From positions 37,701,113-37,765,112 of the forward strand of contig OX439038.1 in NCBI GenBank assembly GCA_949317995.1: a stretch of DNA of 64,000 bases, given 5' to 3'. The number at the start of each line of letters is the position of its first letter. Within the stretch, counting starts at the first letter, position 1. Both the position numbers and the translations under genes were made by a program. Below are positions 50,416 through 61,575 of the stretch, in pieces. Origin of the DNA: Acholoe squamosa (Eukaryota > Annelida > Polychaeta > Phyllodocida > Polynoidae). The notes beneath the pieces were generated by a model. That model saw only the letters and a program-made list of their open reading frames with translations, made no database searches and was not told the origin of the DNA.

Positions 50416-53189
50416 TCTGTACTTATCCCAGAGACACCCTCCTGTTTACGCGGGACAGGCTTCTCAGCCATACATTCTGGAGCAAAATGCCCCAGTTTCT
50501 GGCATCTGAAACATCTCCTTTGAGATTTATCGACTCTCGGTCTCTTTAGAGCTTCTGTTAATCCGGCTATTAATGTTTCCATCATGTTAGTCGGAGCAAC
50601 AGTGGCTGACACGGTTGGCTTCGCCGTAGAGGCTACACTGTCAGGTTGAGTTGATCCGGAAGCTGGTTTACCAGCAACAGATCCTCCTCTCCCTCTCGAA
50701 TGTACCTTCCTATACCGCTTTTGTCGGTAATACTTTCCAGCTACCTGGACTGAACCAATATATTCTCCGTTTTCATCGGAGACATATTCATCCTCCTCAT
50801 CAGCATCATGCGAATCAACTGCGGCTAACTGGGAAGTATCATATATCGGAGCAGGTGTACCTCCGTATTGGAAGGGAGCTGCTCTTACTGGACTAGGTCC
50901 AAGACCTACCAATCGTTTCTTCATGTCATGTCCATCGATTGCTATGAACAGGTCACTGAAGGAAGTGTCATCTTTCCAAGAATCCCAGACCACTTGCTTG
51001 TGATCCGGATCTCGCAATCCACTGTAGAATTGTATAAACAATTCTTGTAGATAGCAATCATCGTCATGAGCCCAATTTGGACGTGCTTTTGAAAGCAAGT
51101 CCTGCAGCTCCAAACCAAAGACTTTGTGTGATTCTTTAGGTTTTTGTGTTCTCTTCTTGAAACTTACCCACGGGTCTTCTCTAACGATTGATCCAAATAG
51201 GTATGCGGCACATTCGACCAATTGATCATAGGTACCGTATAATCCATAAGCTGCTCTCCATTGGTTGAGAGCTACTTTTCTGCCTTTATTTAACCAACAG
51301 ATCAAATATGGCAGAGCTTCTTCTTTTGTCCAGCCACTACAATTGACTTCGTCGACAAAAGCTTGGTACCTGTCCTTCCAAGGATCATTAGAATCATATG
51401 GAGGGGGTATCCGTGCCTGCCTACGTGCCGGATTATTACATCCGTGTAGTCTATCTGCTTCTCGCATGCTCCAGTTCATGACTTCCATGCCGTCTGCTCC
51501 CTTTCGGTAGCAGTCGATGCCAAGGTTTTGGATACATTGGCTCCTATCAAAGATGGTTTGCATCCCTGCAGGCATAGAAGTTCTCCTATTTGGCTTCCTG
51601 CCATCTCCTCCTGATCCTGATCCTCCGGATCCGGATCCTCCTGGGCCGCCTGGAGGGTTTCCTCCTGGTGGACCATTATTATTATAGTTTCCGGATGAAC
51701 CGCCAGGGCATCCACCATTGTAACCGGCGTTTCCAAAAGACGCATATCTAGGGTAAGAATTATTTTGATTCCATCCCTGGTTATAGCTATTACCATTTTG
51801 ATAATTACCACTTCCTGATGGATTATAATTATTTCTATATCCATAGGAAGATGTTCTCGGTTGATACATACCGCCATTAACATTGTTTTGTGGCGGGTTC
51901 GGTCTTGGAAAACGTCCATCAGTAGGACCATTACCAGAACCCGGAGGTGGATTCGGTAATCTTGGCCCTGCTGGTGTACTGTGGCCGGGTTGGGGGAAAT
52001 ATGAAGGTGGTGTCAACATATGCCTCGTTGGTCCGGGTGCTCTTGGTTGTGCCACGGGTGTATTGTTATTAGTCCCAGTAGCACCATCGTGAGTCGCTTT
52101 AATTTTGTGACTCAAATCTGGTATGGGTGGTGCCGGACCTATCGTATCCAGCATTGGAGTTGCTGGTTTAGGTGCGGTTCCATTTACTGCGGTATTATCC
52201 GGTTTCTTGTAGATTCCGGATACTACATTCTTGTCAGCCCCATCATCAACGAATGGGCTGTATCTAATTGGGGTTGCATCTTTGGAAGTCTTTCCCAACA
52301 TTGTAGATACCACAGCTGGATCTATATTACCTATAGTTAACTGGGCGGCTTCTACATATTTATCTAGGGTTATTGCAGTAGTCTGCAATTCCTGAAGCTC
52401 ATTTGTGAGTTTCTGTCTATCCTCCTCCAGTTGTTTGTTGTAAGCTATAATGCCTACCCGGATGGTTTCATTGTCTTCAGCTTGTTTACTACACTGAAGT
52501 TTCAATTTATCCAACTCGTTCTGATAATGGCATATTTTGGATTCGAATTTTGCCTTATCAAGGTTTAGTTGGTCGTTCGTATCTATGTATGTTTGGATAC
52601 GAGTGTGCCTATTATCATATTCTTTGTTGAATGATTCTCTCATTGACTGAAGTTTTAATTCTTCATTCTCGAGTTCCTTCATGTACTCACTCCTTCTGGC
52701 TTCGAATTCCTTTCGCATGCCAGTTAGGTCTTCTTCTAACTGAAGTTTTTCATGGAATACTTCATCTTTAGCTTTGACCAAGGTATTTAAGTTCTCGTTC
52801 AAAGTTACATAAGTTTCATTCAACAACAGGACATCCGGTCGTTTGAATTCTTCACCTTCCGGTACCGCATAGGTTAAGTCGCCATCTATAGCGCTGTAAT
52901 CTAATATTGGTAATTCGGGCCTGGGTAATCTATAAGGTAGTTCTCCGAATGTTACCCTTTTTGGCATTGGTGCCGGATGTTCTGGGTTAGTACTACCACC
53001 AACTTCGAACATCGAATTACTTAACTTGTCAACAAGTGATTGTTGGCCTATTAAGTTACTCTGTCTCTGTATAGACTGTTCGCGTCGTACAGAGTCTGGC
53101 AGATTCTCCTCACTATCATTATAGTGGGGTCCGGGATCCCTCCAAGATGCAGATTCCGCATCTTGCGAGTTCGAATGGGTTTGGAGCAT
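50406..53189 (-). CDS. gag: Gag of B1, outer copy next to the 5' LTR (927 aa)
   Basis: Same protein as 46997-49780 with one visible residue change (ESKICHYQ here, ESEICHYQ there). First ATG at 53189. The frame stays open upstream through GTG at 53303 and across the PBS to the LTR edge, so a non-AUG start adding about 38 residues is possible. It is the copy placed to be translated from an LTR transcript, but its pol is truncated after the protease. Confidence 0.9.
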   Translation of the reverse strand: MLQTHSNSQDAESASWRDPGPHYNDSEENLPDSVRREQSIQRQSNLIGQQSLVDKLSNSMFEVGGSTNPEHPAPMPKRVTFGELPYRLPRPELPILDYSAIDGDLTYAVPEGEEFKRPDVLLLNETYVTLNENLNTLVKAKDEVFHEKLQLEEDLTGMRKEFEARRSEYMKELENEELKLQSMRESFNKEYDNRHTRIQTYIDTNDQLNLDKAKFESKICHYQNELDKLKLQCSKQAEDNETIRVGIIAYNKQLEEDRQKLTNELQELQTTAITLDKYVEAAQLTIGNIDPAVVSTMLGKTSKDATPIRYSPFVDDGADKNVVSGIYKKPDNTAVNGTAPKPATPMLDTIGPAPPIPDLSHKIKATHDGATGTNNNTPVAQPRAPGPTRHMLTPPSYFPQPGHSTPAGPRLPNPPPGSGNGPTDGRFPRPNPPQNNVNGGMYQPRTSSYGYRNNYNPSGSGNYQNGNSYNQGWNQNNSYPRYASFGNAGYNGGCPGGSSGNYNNNGPPGGNPPGGPGGSGSGGSGSGGDGRKPNRRTSMPAGMQTIFDRSQCIQNLGIDCYRKGADGMEVMNWSMREADRLHGCNNPARRQARIPPPYDSNDPWKDRYQAFVDEVNCSGWTKEEALPYLICWLNKGRKVALNQWRAAYGLYGTYDQLVECAAYLFGSIVREDPWVSFKKRTQKPKESHKVFGLELQDLLSKARPNWAHDDDCYLQELFIQFYSGLRDPDHKQVVWDSWKDDTSFSDLFIAIDGHDMKKRLVGLGPSPVRAAPFQYGGTPAPIYDTSQLAAVDSHDADEEDEYVSDENGEYIGSVQVAGKYYRQKRYRKVHSRGRGGSVAGKPASGSTQPDSVASTAKPTVSATVAPTNMMETLIAGLTEALKRPRVDKSQRRCFRCQKLGHFAPECMAEKPVPRKQEGVSGISTEEN

Positions 53190-53315
53190 TAATGATCCAT
53201 TTCCATTCTCTTGGGCAATTGATTGCCCTGCTGGGTTAGCTTCCCTGAGGGTGTCTAACCCATGTACCAGCCGTTCGGACGTTATAACGTCCGGGCTATA
53301 CACCAGAATTAACTG

Positions 53316-53327
53316 GTCACGGCACCA
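53316..53327 (-). promoter_or_regulatory. Primer binding site matching tRNA-His (B1)
   Basis: Minus-strand TGGTGCCGTGAC one base after the LTR, identical to family A. Confidence 0.75.
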
Positions 53328-53328
53328 G

Positions 53329-53705
53329 TGTAAGGGTTCGTGGCCTTACGGACCTGGGGGGTTCGGGTCTTACGGTTCGGAAAGAAAGAGTAAGACAGTA
53401 TTCCAAGTGTATGCCAACGGTTAGTTTTATTTCTTAGTGTACACTCACGGCTGCCGGATGATATCAAAGAGGCAGCTAATATTAAAGAATAATGGTTTAC
53501 ATGGTGTGGAGGCCAGAAGGGCCTCTGACGTAGCGGCTGAGCCCTGGGCTTTATATATGGACCCAGGTGTTCGTCGCCAGACGTCCCCACAAACCCGGAT
53601 CGGTGCTGCCACCTATCCGGAACCTGAGGAACGTCCGACGACTCGACTCACCCGCCACGTCAGACGGTACCCAACTCCTATGGTTTAATAACGTGTACCT
53701 CTACA
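53329..53705 (-). repeat. 5' LTR of B1
   Basis: 377 bp, same boundaries as 25676-26052. I see three substitutions between the two (near 53457, 53587 and 53592). TATA box and AATAAA present. Right flank ATCG. Confidence 0.93.
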
Positions 53706-56700
53706 ATCGTATTTTTCCTGGCTCTACGTATGGCCTTCTCCAGGTCACGCCTAGCCAGGGCGAGACCCTTCCCATACGTAATGCCTTCACTCAGCGAGAC
53801 GTTTTTCCATTTCTTACGATTAGGCCGTTTCCTGGCCATCGTCTTCCTTTTAGTCACTACTCTTGCTTCCGGCTCCTTCCTCGGCCGGCCTCTAGGGCGT
53901 TTCTCGTGTACCGTCACACTGGGCTTACTTCACGTGGCCTCAGGTGGCTGATATCCGAACTCCCTCTCCGCCGCTTCGCGTCCCTTCCAGGGCCGAAGCT
54001 TTCCGACATTCGTCTTCCACTTCCTACCAGTAAGGCAGTCCTCCATCATCACCGTGGATTCGGAGATGATGCGTATAATTTTGAATGGACCCTCCCAAGG
54101 CGTTACGAGCTTCAAACGTTTGAGTGGCTCGTAACACCTTAGTACCTTGTCCCCAACATTAAAGCGTATTCTTTTTGCATTGGTGTCATACCCCACCTTC
54201 TGCCATTTAGCACTTTTCAGCAGTTCTTTACGAAGGGCCTCGTATGCCTGCTTGAATCTGTCCCTTAACGACTCCACAAACAACACAGTGCAGGGCGCCT
54301 CTGGGTCTATCCCAACCACTCCGTACACCAAGTCGGCGGGTATAATTATGTCCTCGCCGAACACTAGAATGTTTGGAGTGCAATTAGTAGATGAATGAAC
54401 GGTGTTGTTGTAGGCGTGTACTACAAACTCACACTGTTCATCCCAGTCGTCCTGGTGGGAGTTAACCAGGGGCTTTAGCACTTGTATCAAAGTCCTATTG
54501 AACCTTTCTACCTGACCATCCGACTGTGGTCGGTATGGGTTGGTTCGGGTCTTATATATTGCTAAGTAGTGGCACATTTCTTGCCATAACTCCGACTCAA
54601 ACTCTCTTCCTTGGTCACTGTGCATCATGAGGGGGACACCCAAATGTAGCACCCAGCCTTTTACAAGTGCCTCAGCACATGTAGCGGCTTTGTGGTTAGG
54701 AAGAGGAAACAGCCGAGTATACTTTGTATAGTAGTCGGTTACGACCATCATACAGGTATTTTCTCTAGGTGTCATTTTAAATCCACTGATGATGTCGATT
54801 GCTACTCGAGCAAATCGGACACCAAACAATTCCTGGGACAAGGGTAGCTTGCCCAGGCCGGGTCCCGGCTTGTTTTTACAACAATCCGGGCAAGTCGCGA
54901 TCCACTTGAGTAGGTCGCTTCTCATTCCGGGCCAGTAGTAAAGTCTTTGTAGACGCTCTATTGATCTTTTCTTTCCGAAATGACCACTTGTTTGGTGGCC
55001 ATGGCAATAATACATGATATCCCTTCTCATCGAGGTGGGAATCACTATTTGTAATAGTCTACCGCCGGTGGAAGAGGTTTTCCACCTACACAGTATACCA
55101 TCTCGAATCTCCAGCTCGGTCCATTGAGCTATTAATTGCCTCGTTTCTCTGTCTTCCAGAGATAACATCTGCCTTGCTGGCTTGATACCTATCCGTAATT
55201 ATTCCCTTATGCGCGCAGTGGTGGGGTCGGACTGTTGGAACTTCTTGATGGTCTCCGGGGACCAATCGAGATAGCTGCATACAGCCTCCTCCCAGGGGAT
55301 ACGGGGGGGTGGTATAGTTATATACCAACCCTGCGACCACAGCATTGTGGGCCCCGCAGTCTTCACAAGTGGCATTCTGGCACTTTCGGACGGGTCGCCT
55401 CGACAAGGCATCCGAGTTAATATGTTTAGCACCTGGTCGGTGCTCGATCTGTTTGTGCTCCAATCCGAATTCGGATAGGTGAGCTAACTATCTCCCAATC
55501 ATCCCTTTGGCTTCCTTAAAGTTAAGGAGCCACCTTAGAGACAAATGGTCGGTCTGCAAAGTAAAGTCAGTTCCCCAAAGGAAATGCTTAAACTTCTTCG
55601 TATACACCACTACCGCGAGGCGTTCTCGTTTAGTGGTACAATAGTTACGCTGGGTCTTGCTTAACGTGTTGCTAGCAAAGGCCAATGGGACCTCCACTCC
55701 ATTCTGGACCTGAGAGAGGGCTGCCCCAATAGGGTCGTTGCTCGCATCGGTGTCTAGTATGAAATGCCCTTCGGGAGTAGGATATTTCAATACTGGTGTA
55801 TTCCTAAACAAATCTTTTATCTTATTAAAAGATTCTTCTTGCTCGCTGGTCCATGGGAATGGGTCCCGAGCTAAGCATTGCATGGGAAAGCTTACACGAG
55901 AGCAATTCGGTATAAAATCACGGTAATAGGAACAGAATCCTAAAAATGATCTAACCTCCTTAGCGCTCGTTGGCCTTTCCCAATTCTCGACTGCTTCCAA
56001 TTTATCCGGATCTGCACTCACTCCGCTAGGGGTGATGATCCTTCCCAGATATGTAATAGTTTTCTTAAACAGGTTACATTTCTTGGGTTTGAGTTTTAGA
56101 CCGTTGGATAGAATCTGGTCCAGTACCAGCTGCAGGTTCGCGTGGCATTCCTTAAACGACTTGCCGAATACGACAACGTCGTCTAGGTAGACCAAACACT
56201 TCTTCCACAGCAGGTCACTCAGTAGGGATTCCATCATGGCCTCAAATGTAGCCGGGGCATTACACAATCCGAAGGGCAAGACATTATACTCGAATAGCCC
56301 CATATGGCTAGAGAATGCTGTTTTCTCTATGTCATCGTGGTGCATCGGTATCTGCCAATACCCGGATTGCAAGTCCAAGGTACAGAACCATTGGTTCCCA
56401 CCCAAGCTATCTAAGGTCTCGTCAATCCTTGGAAGGGGATACGACTTCTTCTTAAGAGGAAGTCTACAATACGGGATCTTGAAAGGCTTCTCGTCGTCCA
56501 CATCTATGGTGTGGAACACCTCATCGGATCTACCCACGGGTCCTCCTTCCCTACCGAAAGCACTCTCGTACCTTCGCAGGAGGTCCCCCAGGCATTGTTT
56601 GTCCTCCGTATTCTGTAAATCTGATTTATCAATCAGTTTCTGGAATTCTTCATCCAGTGGATGCTTACTAACAGGGTTTAATGGTTTATTGAACTTGGCC

Positions 56701-57719
56701 TTGGTGACATGTTCTACCAAACTCATATCCCCTACACTGTCACCACGCTTCAAGTAAACCACCGAACCGGTTCGGTTAGTCATAGGTAATACAGACCATG
56801 CTGCATTTGCCACCAATGTGTCCACTGAGTCCAACCCGATACTCGATAAATATACCGTATCAGGTTCAAAGACTCCTGCCTCACCCTTTTGGGCCATTGA
56901 TCCGCCACAAAGGACATCACAAGTGGTGCCCGGAGGGATTTTCACCGTGTGTATAATCGAAGCTACCGAAGACACCTGTCTCAAGACGCACTGAACATGC
57001 AAGCCATACGGATTCCGAATACTCATCATTCCGTCCCTCGGGTCCAAGACGGCCCCGTATAAACTTGCAAAATCCAATCCGAGGATTCCGTCATCACTAA
57101 CCTCTGCAATAGTTGGCAAAAGAACAAATTCTTTGCCTCCTATTCGGATAGGCATAAACGTCCTACCAAAAGTCCTCATACTGCTTCCGTCGGCCGTGCA
57201 GGCATTTACACCCGTTTTGAGGTTCTCATGACTGCTGGCCACCGAGTCGAAGAATCTTTTGGACACACAGGAATGGCTAGCTCCAGTATCCACTAAGAAT
57301 TCTCCTACCCGGCCTTCCACAGATATGGGTACATACCACCGTCTCCCTCCCGAAGGGGATGGGTTGCTGGTAAACTGTTGAAAGTCTCCCGAATCACCAA
57401 GATTCAATCCGAGTCCTCTCAAAAATTCCAGACACGGATGACTTGGGGGAAGGCGTGTCCCACACACTCGAATCAACTCCTTGATCCATCCTTCCTCTCC
57501 CCCAGTGCGGCCACTCGCCTCCAAATGCTCGCCACCGTACATATTAGCACTAGGGTCCCTGGCCCCGGCCGGGATGCAGGGGTGCGCACCCACAGTCACC
57601 CGACCTCCAGGTGAATTTGACTCGAAATCTTCCACCGGATTACCCCCGGTGGCCTTTTGGCATTCATTCCCTGCTGGGGTTATACCCAATGCCGTGGAAA
57701 CAACCCCCACTAGTTTCCC
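53706..57719 (-). pseudogene. pol: Pol of A3, multiple lesions
   Basis: Starts in the -1 frame at the gag end. Protease VDTGASHS (about 57295). The RT N-terminal part is missing: after PYCRLPLKKK it jumps to SYPLPRIDETLDSLGG, losing about 55 residues between two KK runs. YLDDVVVF remains (about 56195). A small in-frame loss follows MQCLA. A TAG replaces the Trp codon near 55485. Frameshifts follow near 55320 and 55200. Integrase runs 55168-53930 with HSDQGREFES and VERFNR, then a frameshift before the AT-hook-like PRGRPRK. At 53706 the reading is cut by B1 and resumes at 25675. Confidence 0.9.
57710..57719 (-). promoter_or_regulatory. Canonical slippery heptamer GGGAAAC at the A3 gag end
   Basis: Read on the minus strand, codons are GGA AAC TAG preceded by G, i.e. 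G-GGA-AAC, a heptamer of the X-XXY-YYZ type used by several retroviruses. Pol follows in the -1 frame. This supports frameshifting as the ancestral mechanism. Confidence 0.7.
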
Positions 57720-60700
57720 CCTATATCAGGAGATTCCATAGCATTCTGGCTTTCCTCGCCCTCGACTTCGGCTTCATAGAAAGCCGCCATTACCGGCTTT
57801 GCAGCGGTACATTCAGATGAATAGTGTCCCATGCATTGGCACCTGAAACACTTAACCGTTCGGCGGTCCACCCTGGGTCTCTGCCGGTTGGCTTGGAGAG
57901 CGTCAGTAATTTTCTTACACATCTCCTCCATTAATTTGATCATATCCGGAGATTGACCCCTCGCCTTGTCAGTGCTATCAGAGGGCTTATATGCTTTGCT
58001 ACCAGCTTTAGCATTGCCCCTGACTTCGGATGGTGCTTTAGCATCCTTTGGCTTATTGAAAGCCTTCCTCGGAATGTACTTTCTGCCAGAAGTATTTTTC
58101 CTAAGCTGCATCAAGCAAAAGGTGCCGTCCTCCTGCTCAATGTCTATTAATTCGAAGTCGTCCGGGGTACCTTCTACCTCGGGTCGCTGAACTACAGACG
58201 CTACCGGAGTAGATCCCGAGGTGTTCGGGATGTCTCCAGCTAACATCGTTCGTTTCTTCACGGCCATATCTATACCATTAAATATGCCGTGCAGCGTAGT
58301 GCCCTCCTTCCAGGCGTCCCTAGCAGCGATTTGCTCGTCTCGGTCTCTTAGACCCTTGACGAATTGGGTGATCAAGTCGTCCATATACCAGTCTTGGTTC
58401 TCCATCCCCGGTCTGGCTTTACTTAACAGAGCATGCAGTTCCATACCGTATGCCCTGAAAGCTTCATTGGGTTTTTGGGTATGTTTCTTGAAACAAACCA
58501 TGGGATCCTCCTTGACCATATTACATAATAGTCCACTAGCAGACTCAACCAGCTGCTCAAAACTTCCAGCGAGACCATACCAGTTGCGCCATTGCTTGAC
58601 GGCCATGCGTCCCGGGCCACCCTTTAGACATCTTACTAGATGTGGCTTGGCCTCGTATGGGGTCCATCTGTTACAATTCATCACATCGATGAAATCTTCG
58701 AACCATTCTTTCCATGGCCGTGTACCGTCGTATTCCTTAGGAATGACGGCTACCCTTTGGGCTGAATTATGAGTATACATCAATCTGCTGCATTGTTGTT
58801 TGCTCCATTCAATCGCCTTGGTTTCATTCAAGGTTCGATTGCCTCCCATACCACCAAAACTGGCATTGTTTGGTGGTGGTGGTGGTGGTTGGTTATACGT
58901 CCACTGAGAACCATTGGAATTCGTATAGCCTCCACCCCCTGCGTTGGGGTTGGTACCCGAAGCACCATCACCCCCTTGCCCCTTCGGATTGGTAGATCCG
59001 CCTTGACTGCTGTCATTAGGCGGTTGACCAGCCTGACCGGGTTGGCTGCCACTGCTTTGTGGATTATGTTGGTTGCTAGGGTTACCTGCGTCCAACCCAA
59101 CATTATCTGTTTGATCCACATGTATGTGGAATCCATTTGTTTCGGCACAGTCTCTTGGCACGAAGTCCGGGTCCAAGTTGTGGACTATCGGGACTTCACT
59201 GATCTGAACTCTGCTGGTCCGGCCGTTCTTATCTTGGGTTCTAATATAGACACCCCCTTGATCTACATTCCGAGACGCATTATCATTCACGAATGGGTTG
59301 TACGCCGATTGCTTCGGAGTCGAACAGGAAACTGGGTCTCCTTGTTTGACAAATGTTGAGTTTGGATTTTGGTCCTTACTCTTTGGAGGAACATTCGCAT
59401 GCTCCTGTTCCTGTAAATAACTTTTCATTGCGGACTTAGCTATCATCAAGGTTGCCATGTCAGTGGTCAGATTCCTCTGTTCTTCTCTTAGCTGTGCATT
59501 CTCCGATAAGATCTCGGATCGGATCTTCTCATTGTCCGCTACAGCTCGGTTCCTTTCCTCCTGGGCCGCTACTGCTTCCCTTTTCAAAGTATCCTTTAGT
59601 ATACGATACTTCTCACCCTTTGGTACTCTGTGGTCTCTTTTTGGATCTCGGCTTGTTCCGAGACCAACTTGGCTTCTGTCTCCGCTTTACAGAGCTGAAG
59701 TCTTTTCAATTTTTCCTCCATGGCATGCAATTCAGATTGTAATTTGCTTACATCCCGAGCCTTAGCGACTTCCTCGGCTCTAGCCTTGTCAATCGATCTT
59801 CGTCTATTGGCTTCCTCGAGTTCTAGGTCAGCCAACTTGCTTTCTCTTTCTCTTTCATCCTTCTCTTTCAATTCCAACCGATGGACTAGAGAGGACAAAC
59901 GATACTTGAGGTCGGATTCTTTTAGAATTGCCTCCTGTTCGACAGAACGAAGCATTCCGATCCGTTCCTTTGTTTCATCTTCAATTTTCTTTTGGGCAGC
60001 TATGAATTGTTCATGCTGTCTCTTAGCTTGTTGCTCTACCTGTTCTTTGGCTTTCAAATAGGCCGAGGTAGTCTTATACCCGGGGCCCATCCGACGTCCA
60101 TATCTCGACTTATGACTGCCTCCCGGATTGAACATGGAGTCAGATAAGCCTTCATCTAAGGATAGACCTAGAGAGAGCATTTCCAAGCTTCTTGGCAATG
60201 CTTCTCGGGGTCTAACTCCCTTAGTGCTTGAAGATCCTTTTGGGTCTTCTTCACCCCTACCATCGTCGCTTTCATGATCCGACGATGTCATCAATGGGGC
60301 CACTCGGGTTGCCCCATCTACCGAAACGTTCATAGGGGTCACTGTACGTTGCATTGGGCTTTGAGCTTTTGGGGTCTCCAGTATCCTAGCACAGCTCGCT
60401 GGGATACTAGGTCCCAGCTGGCGCCTACTAGTTAACACTTGGGACCAATCGCTCAAGTTTAGCCTGGCAGGTTTAATTACCCCGCTAAATAACCCTGTAT
60501 CCGAAGCAACCTGTAGAGGTGTGTTCGGATACAATTTTACAATCCCATCTCCAATTCTGGTGGGATCGTCTGTTAGACCGGGTGTCGAGAAAACTGTCTG
60601 GACACTTTCTGGGTTGAACACATGTTGTTGACCCAGTTTCCAGTCTAACAACAAATGCTGGGATGTGTAAGGGCTGGAGGGACCCGCATTGGGTTGCCTG

Positions 60701-60735
60701 AGGCTTTCGGCCGTCTGGCCGCGCTCCACCCCCAA
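57710..60735 (-). pseudogene. gag: Gag of A3, full-length N-terminus but frameshifted
   Basis: The only copy in the window that shows the N-terminal third of family A Gag. The frame opens right after the PBS (a TGA lies in the PBS) but has no ATG until PMQRTVTPMN, about 130 residues in; the earliest candidate is a TTG at 60735. Then come Ser/Thr/Pro-rich sequence, DEGLSDSMFNPGGSHKSRYG, and a very long coiled coil (about residues 225-380). A 16-base deletion at about 59590 shifts the frame. It continues with the NPFVNDNA segment, a Gly/Asn/Pro linker, the capsid-like core and KCFRCQCMGHYSSEC (the position after the second Cys-x is altered relative to other copies). Ends GGA AAC TAG. Confidence 0.88.
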
Positions 60736-60743
60736 ACCAACTG

Positions 60744-60755
60744 GTCACGGCACCA
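60744..60755 (-). promoter_or_regulatory. Primer binding site matching tRNA-His (A3)
   Basis: Minus-strand TGGTGCCGTGAC one base after the LTR; duplicated at 62339-62350. Confidence 0.75.
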
Positions 60756-60756
60756 G

Positions 60757-61118
60757 TGTAATGGTTCGTATCGACTTAAATGTTGGGTGGCTCGTTGGCT
60801 CGCTTATCACTAAAGACACCAACACAACACGAGTAGTTCGGGTTGGGCAAAGCCCCAGACTCCCCTACCGCTCGGGTAGGACTTTATTACATTCTCTCTG
60901 GTTCAGAACATACGTCTGGACTGGACTATGTCCAGTCTCCTTCTGCGGATCGTCCGGCTTCTTAGTAGAAGCTAGACGCGAGGCATGGTGCTGCCCCCTC
61001 TTGTACCAAACAGGTATCGCGAAGCGACACCTGGTTGGCATAGAAGGAACGAGCACCACATGAGCGCGTCTCTCGGATGAAGCGCACTAGTATATATACA
61101 ACGATGCCGGCCCCTACA
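60757..61118 (-). repeat. 5' LTR of A3
   Basis: 362 bp, minus strand TGTAGGGG...CCATTACA. Shares poly(A) signal and hairpin positions with A2, with several substitutions. Right flank CTAA. No polypurine tract precedes it, so it is a 5' LTR at an insertion boundary. Confidence 0.9.
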
Positions 61119-61575
61119 CTAACAAGGTGTTACAACCCGTACAAGATACTATTAACAACATATAACCAACCCTTAGGTTCGGAATGAAAAATTACTATGA
61201 CCTTGATAGTTCTATTTATAATACAACTCTAATTAGAATACATGCATATCACATTTGCATTAGAATACCCTAGTGAGTCTGATATATATATATATTACTA
61301 GTAACATTTTAAGTATTTTTTTATACAGTTACAGCACCAGCAAAAAACAAATATGACAATGAACACAGAAAGGTGATATCGATCTGGTCTTAACAATGTG
61401 CCAGATATATGTATTTTAATTAATAGTAACCTACCAGGGTAGCAGGAGACCTTACAAATGTATATAATTAATTAATAATGTAGTTTTCATATCACCCAGA
61501 GAGTGTCCCGTTGTATGTTTGGCTGTCCCACCGTCTCAGTGTAGTTTTGTTGTGGTACTAGCTCAGGGCCTCTCG
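61119..61575 (-). other. O-element 3' noncoding DNA, duplicated copy
   Basis: AT-rich; contains a motif close to GATCCTGCTACCCTGGTAGG of the A2 3' noncoding region, showing that O is a relative of family A. Duplicate of 62714-63166. Confidence 0.6.

Larger units (their letters stand above)
46471..53288. repeat. 3409-bp tandem duplication inside B1
   Basis: 46471-49879 and 49880-53288 are near-identical head-to-tail copies of gag plus the first part of pol; I see one substitution (a Glu/Lys change, 49124-49125 region versus 52533). The join at 49880 has about 2 bp of microhomology. Real recent duplication or assembly artefact. Confidence 0.88.
25676..53705 (-). mobile_element. Family B retrotransposon B1, interrupted by A2 and internally duplicated
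   Basis: Minus-strand order: 5' LTR (53705-53329), PBS (53327-53316), gag copy 1 (to 50406), start of pol (to about 49880), gag copy 2 (to 46997), pol (to 44804, interrupted by A2, resuming 32973-30968), spacer, ORF3 (30530-27579), 3' noncoding DNA, polypurine tract (26064-26053), 3' LTR (26052-25676). ATCG flanks both ends. Without A2 and the duplication it would be about 12.8 kb. The two LTRs differ at about three positions by eye. Pol has a 1-base frameshift and one in-frame stop. Confidence 0.9.
22389..61118 (-). mobile_element. Family A retrotransposon A3, interrupted by B1, 3' end deleted
   Basis: Minus-strand order: 5' LTR (61118-60757), PBS, gag (60735-57710), pol (57713-53706, continuing at 25675-25620), ORF3 relic (25113-22389). 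B1 with its nested A2 occupies 25676-53705 inside the pol tail, flanked by ATCG on both sides; across the join the frame re-forms the KN-x-MLT-x-GVRRSPRLRSAVT tail seen in A2. The 3' end of ORF3, the 3' noncoding region and the 3' LTR are gone. Many frameshifts and stops make it an old, dead copy. Confidence 0.85.
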
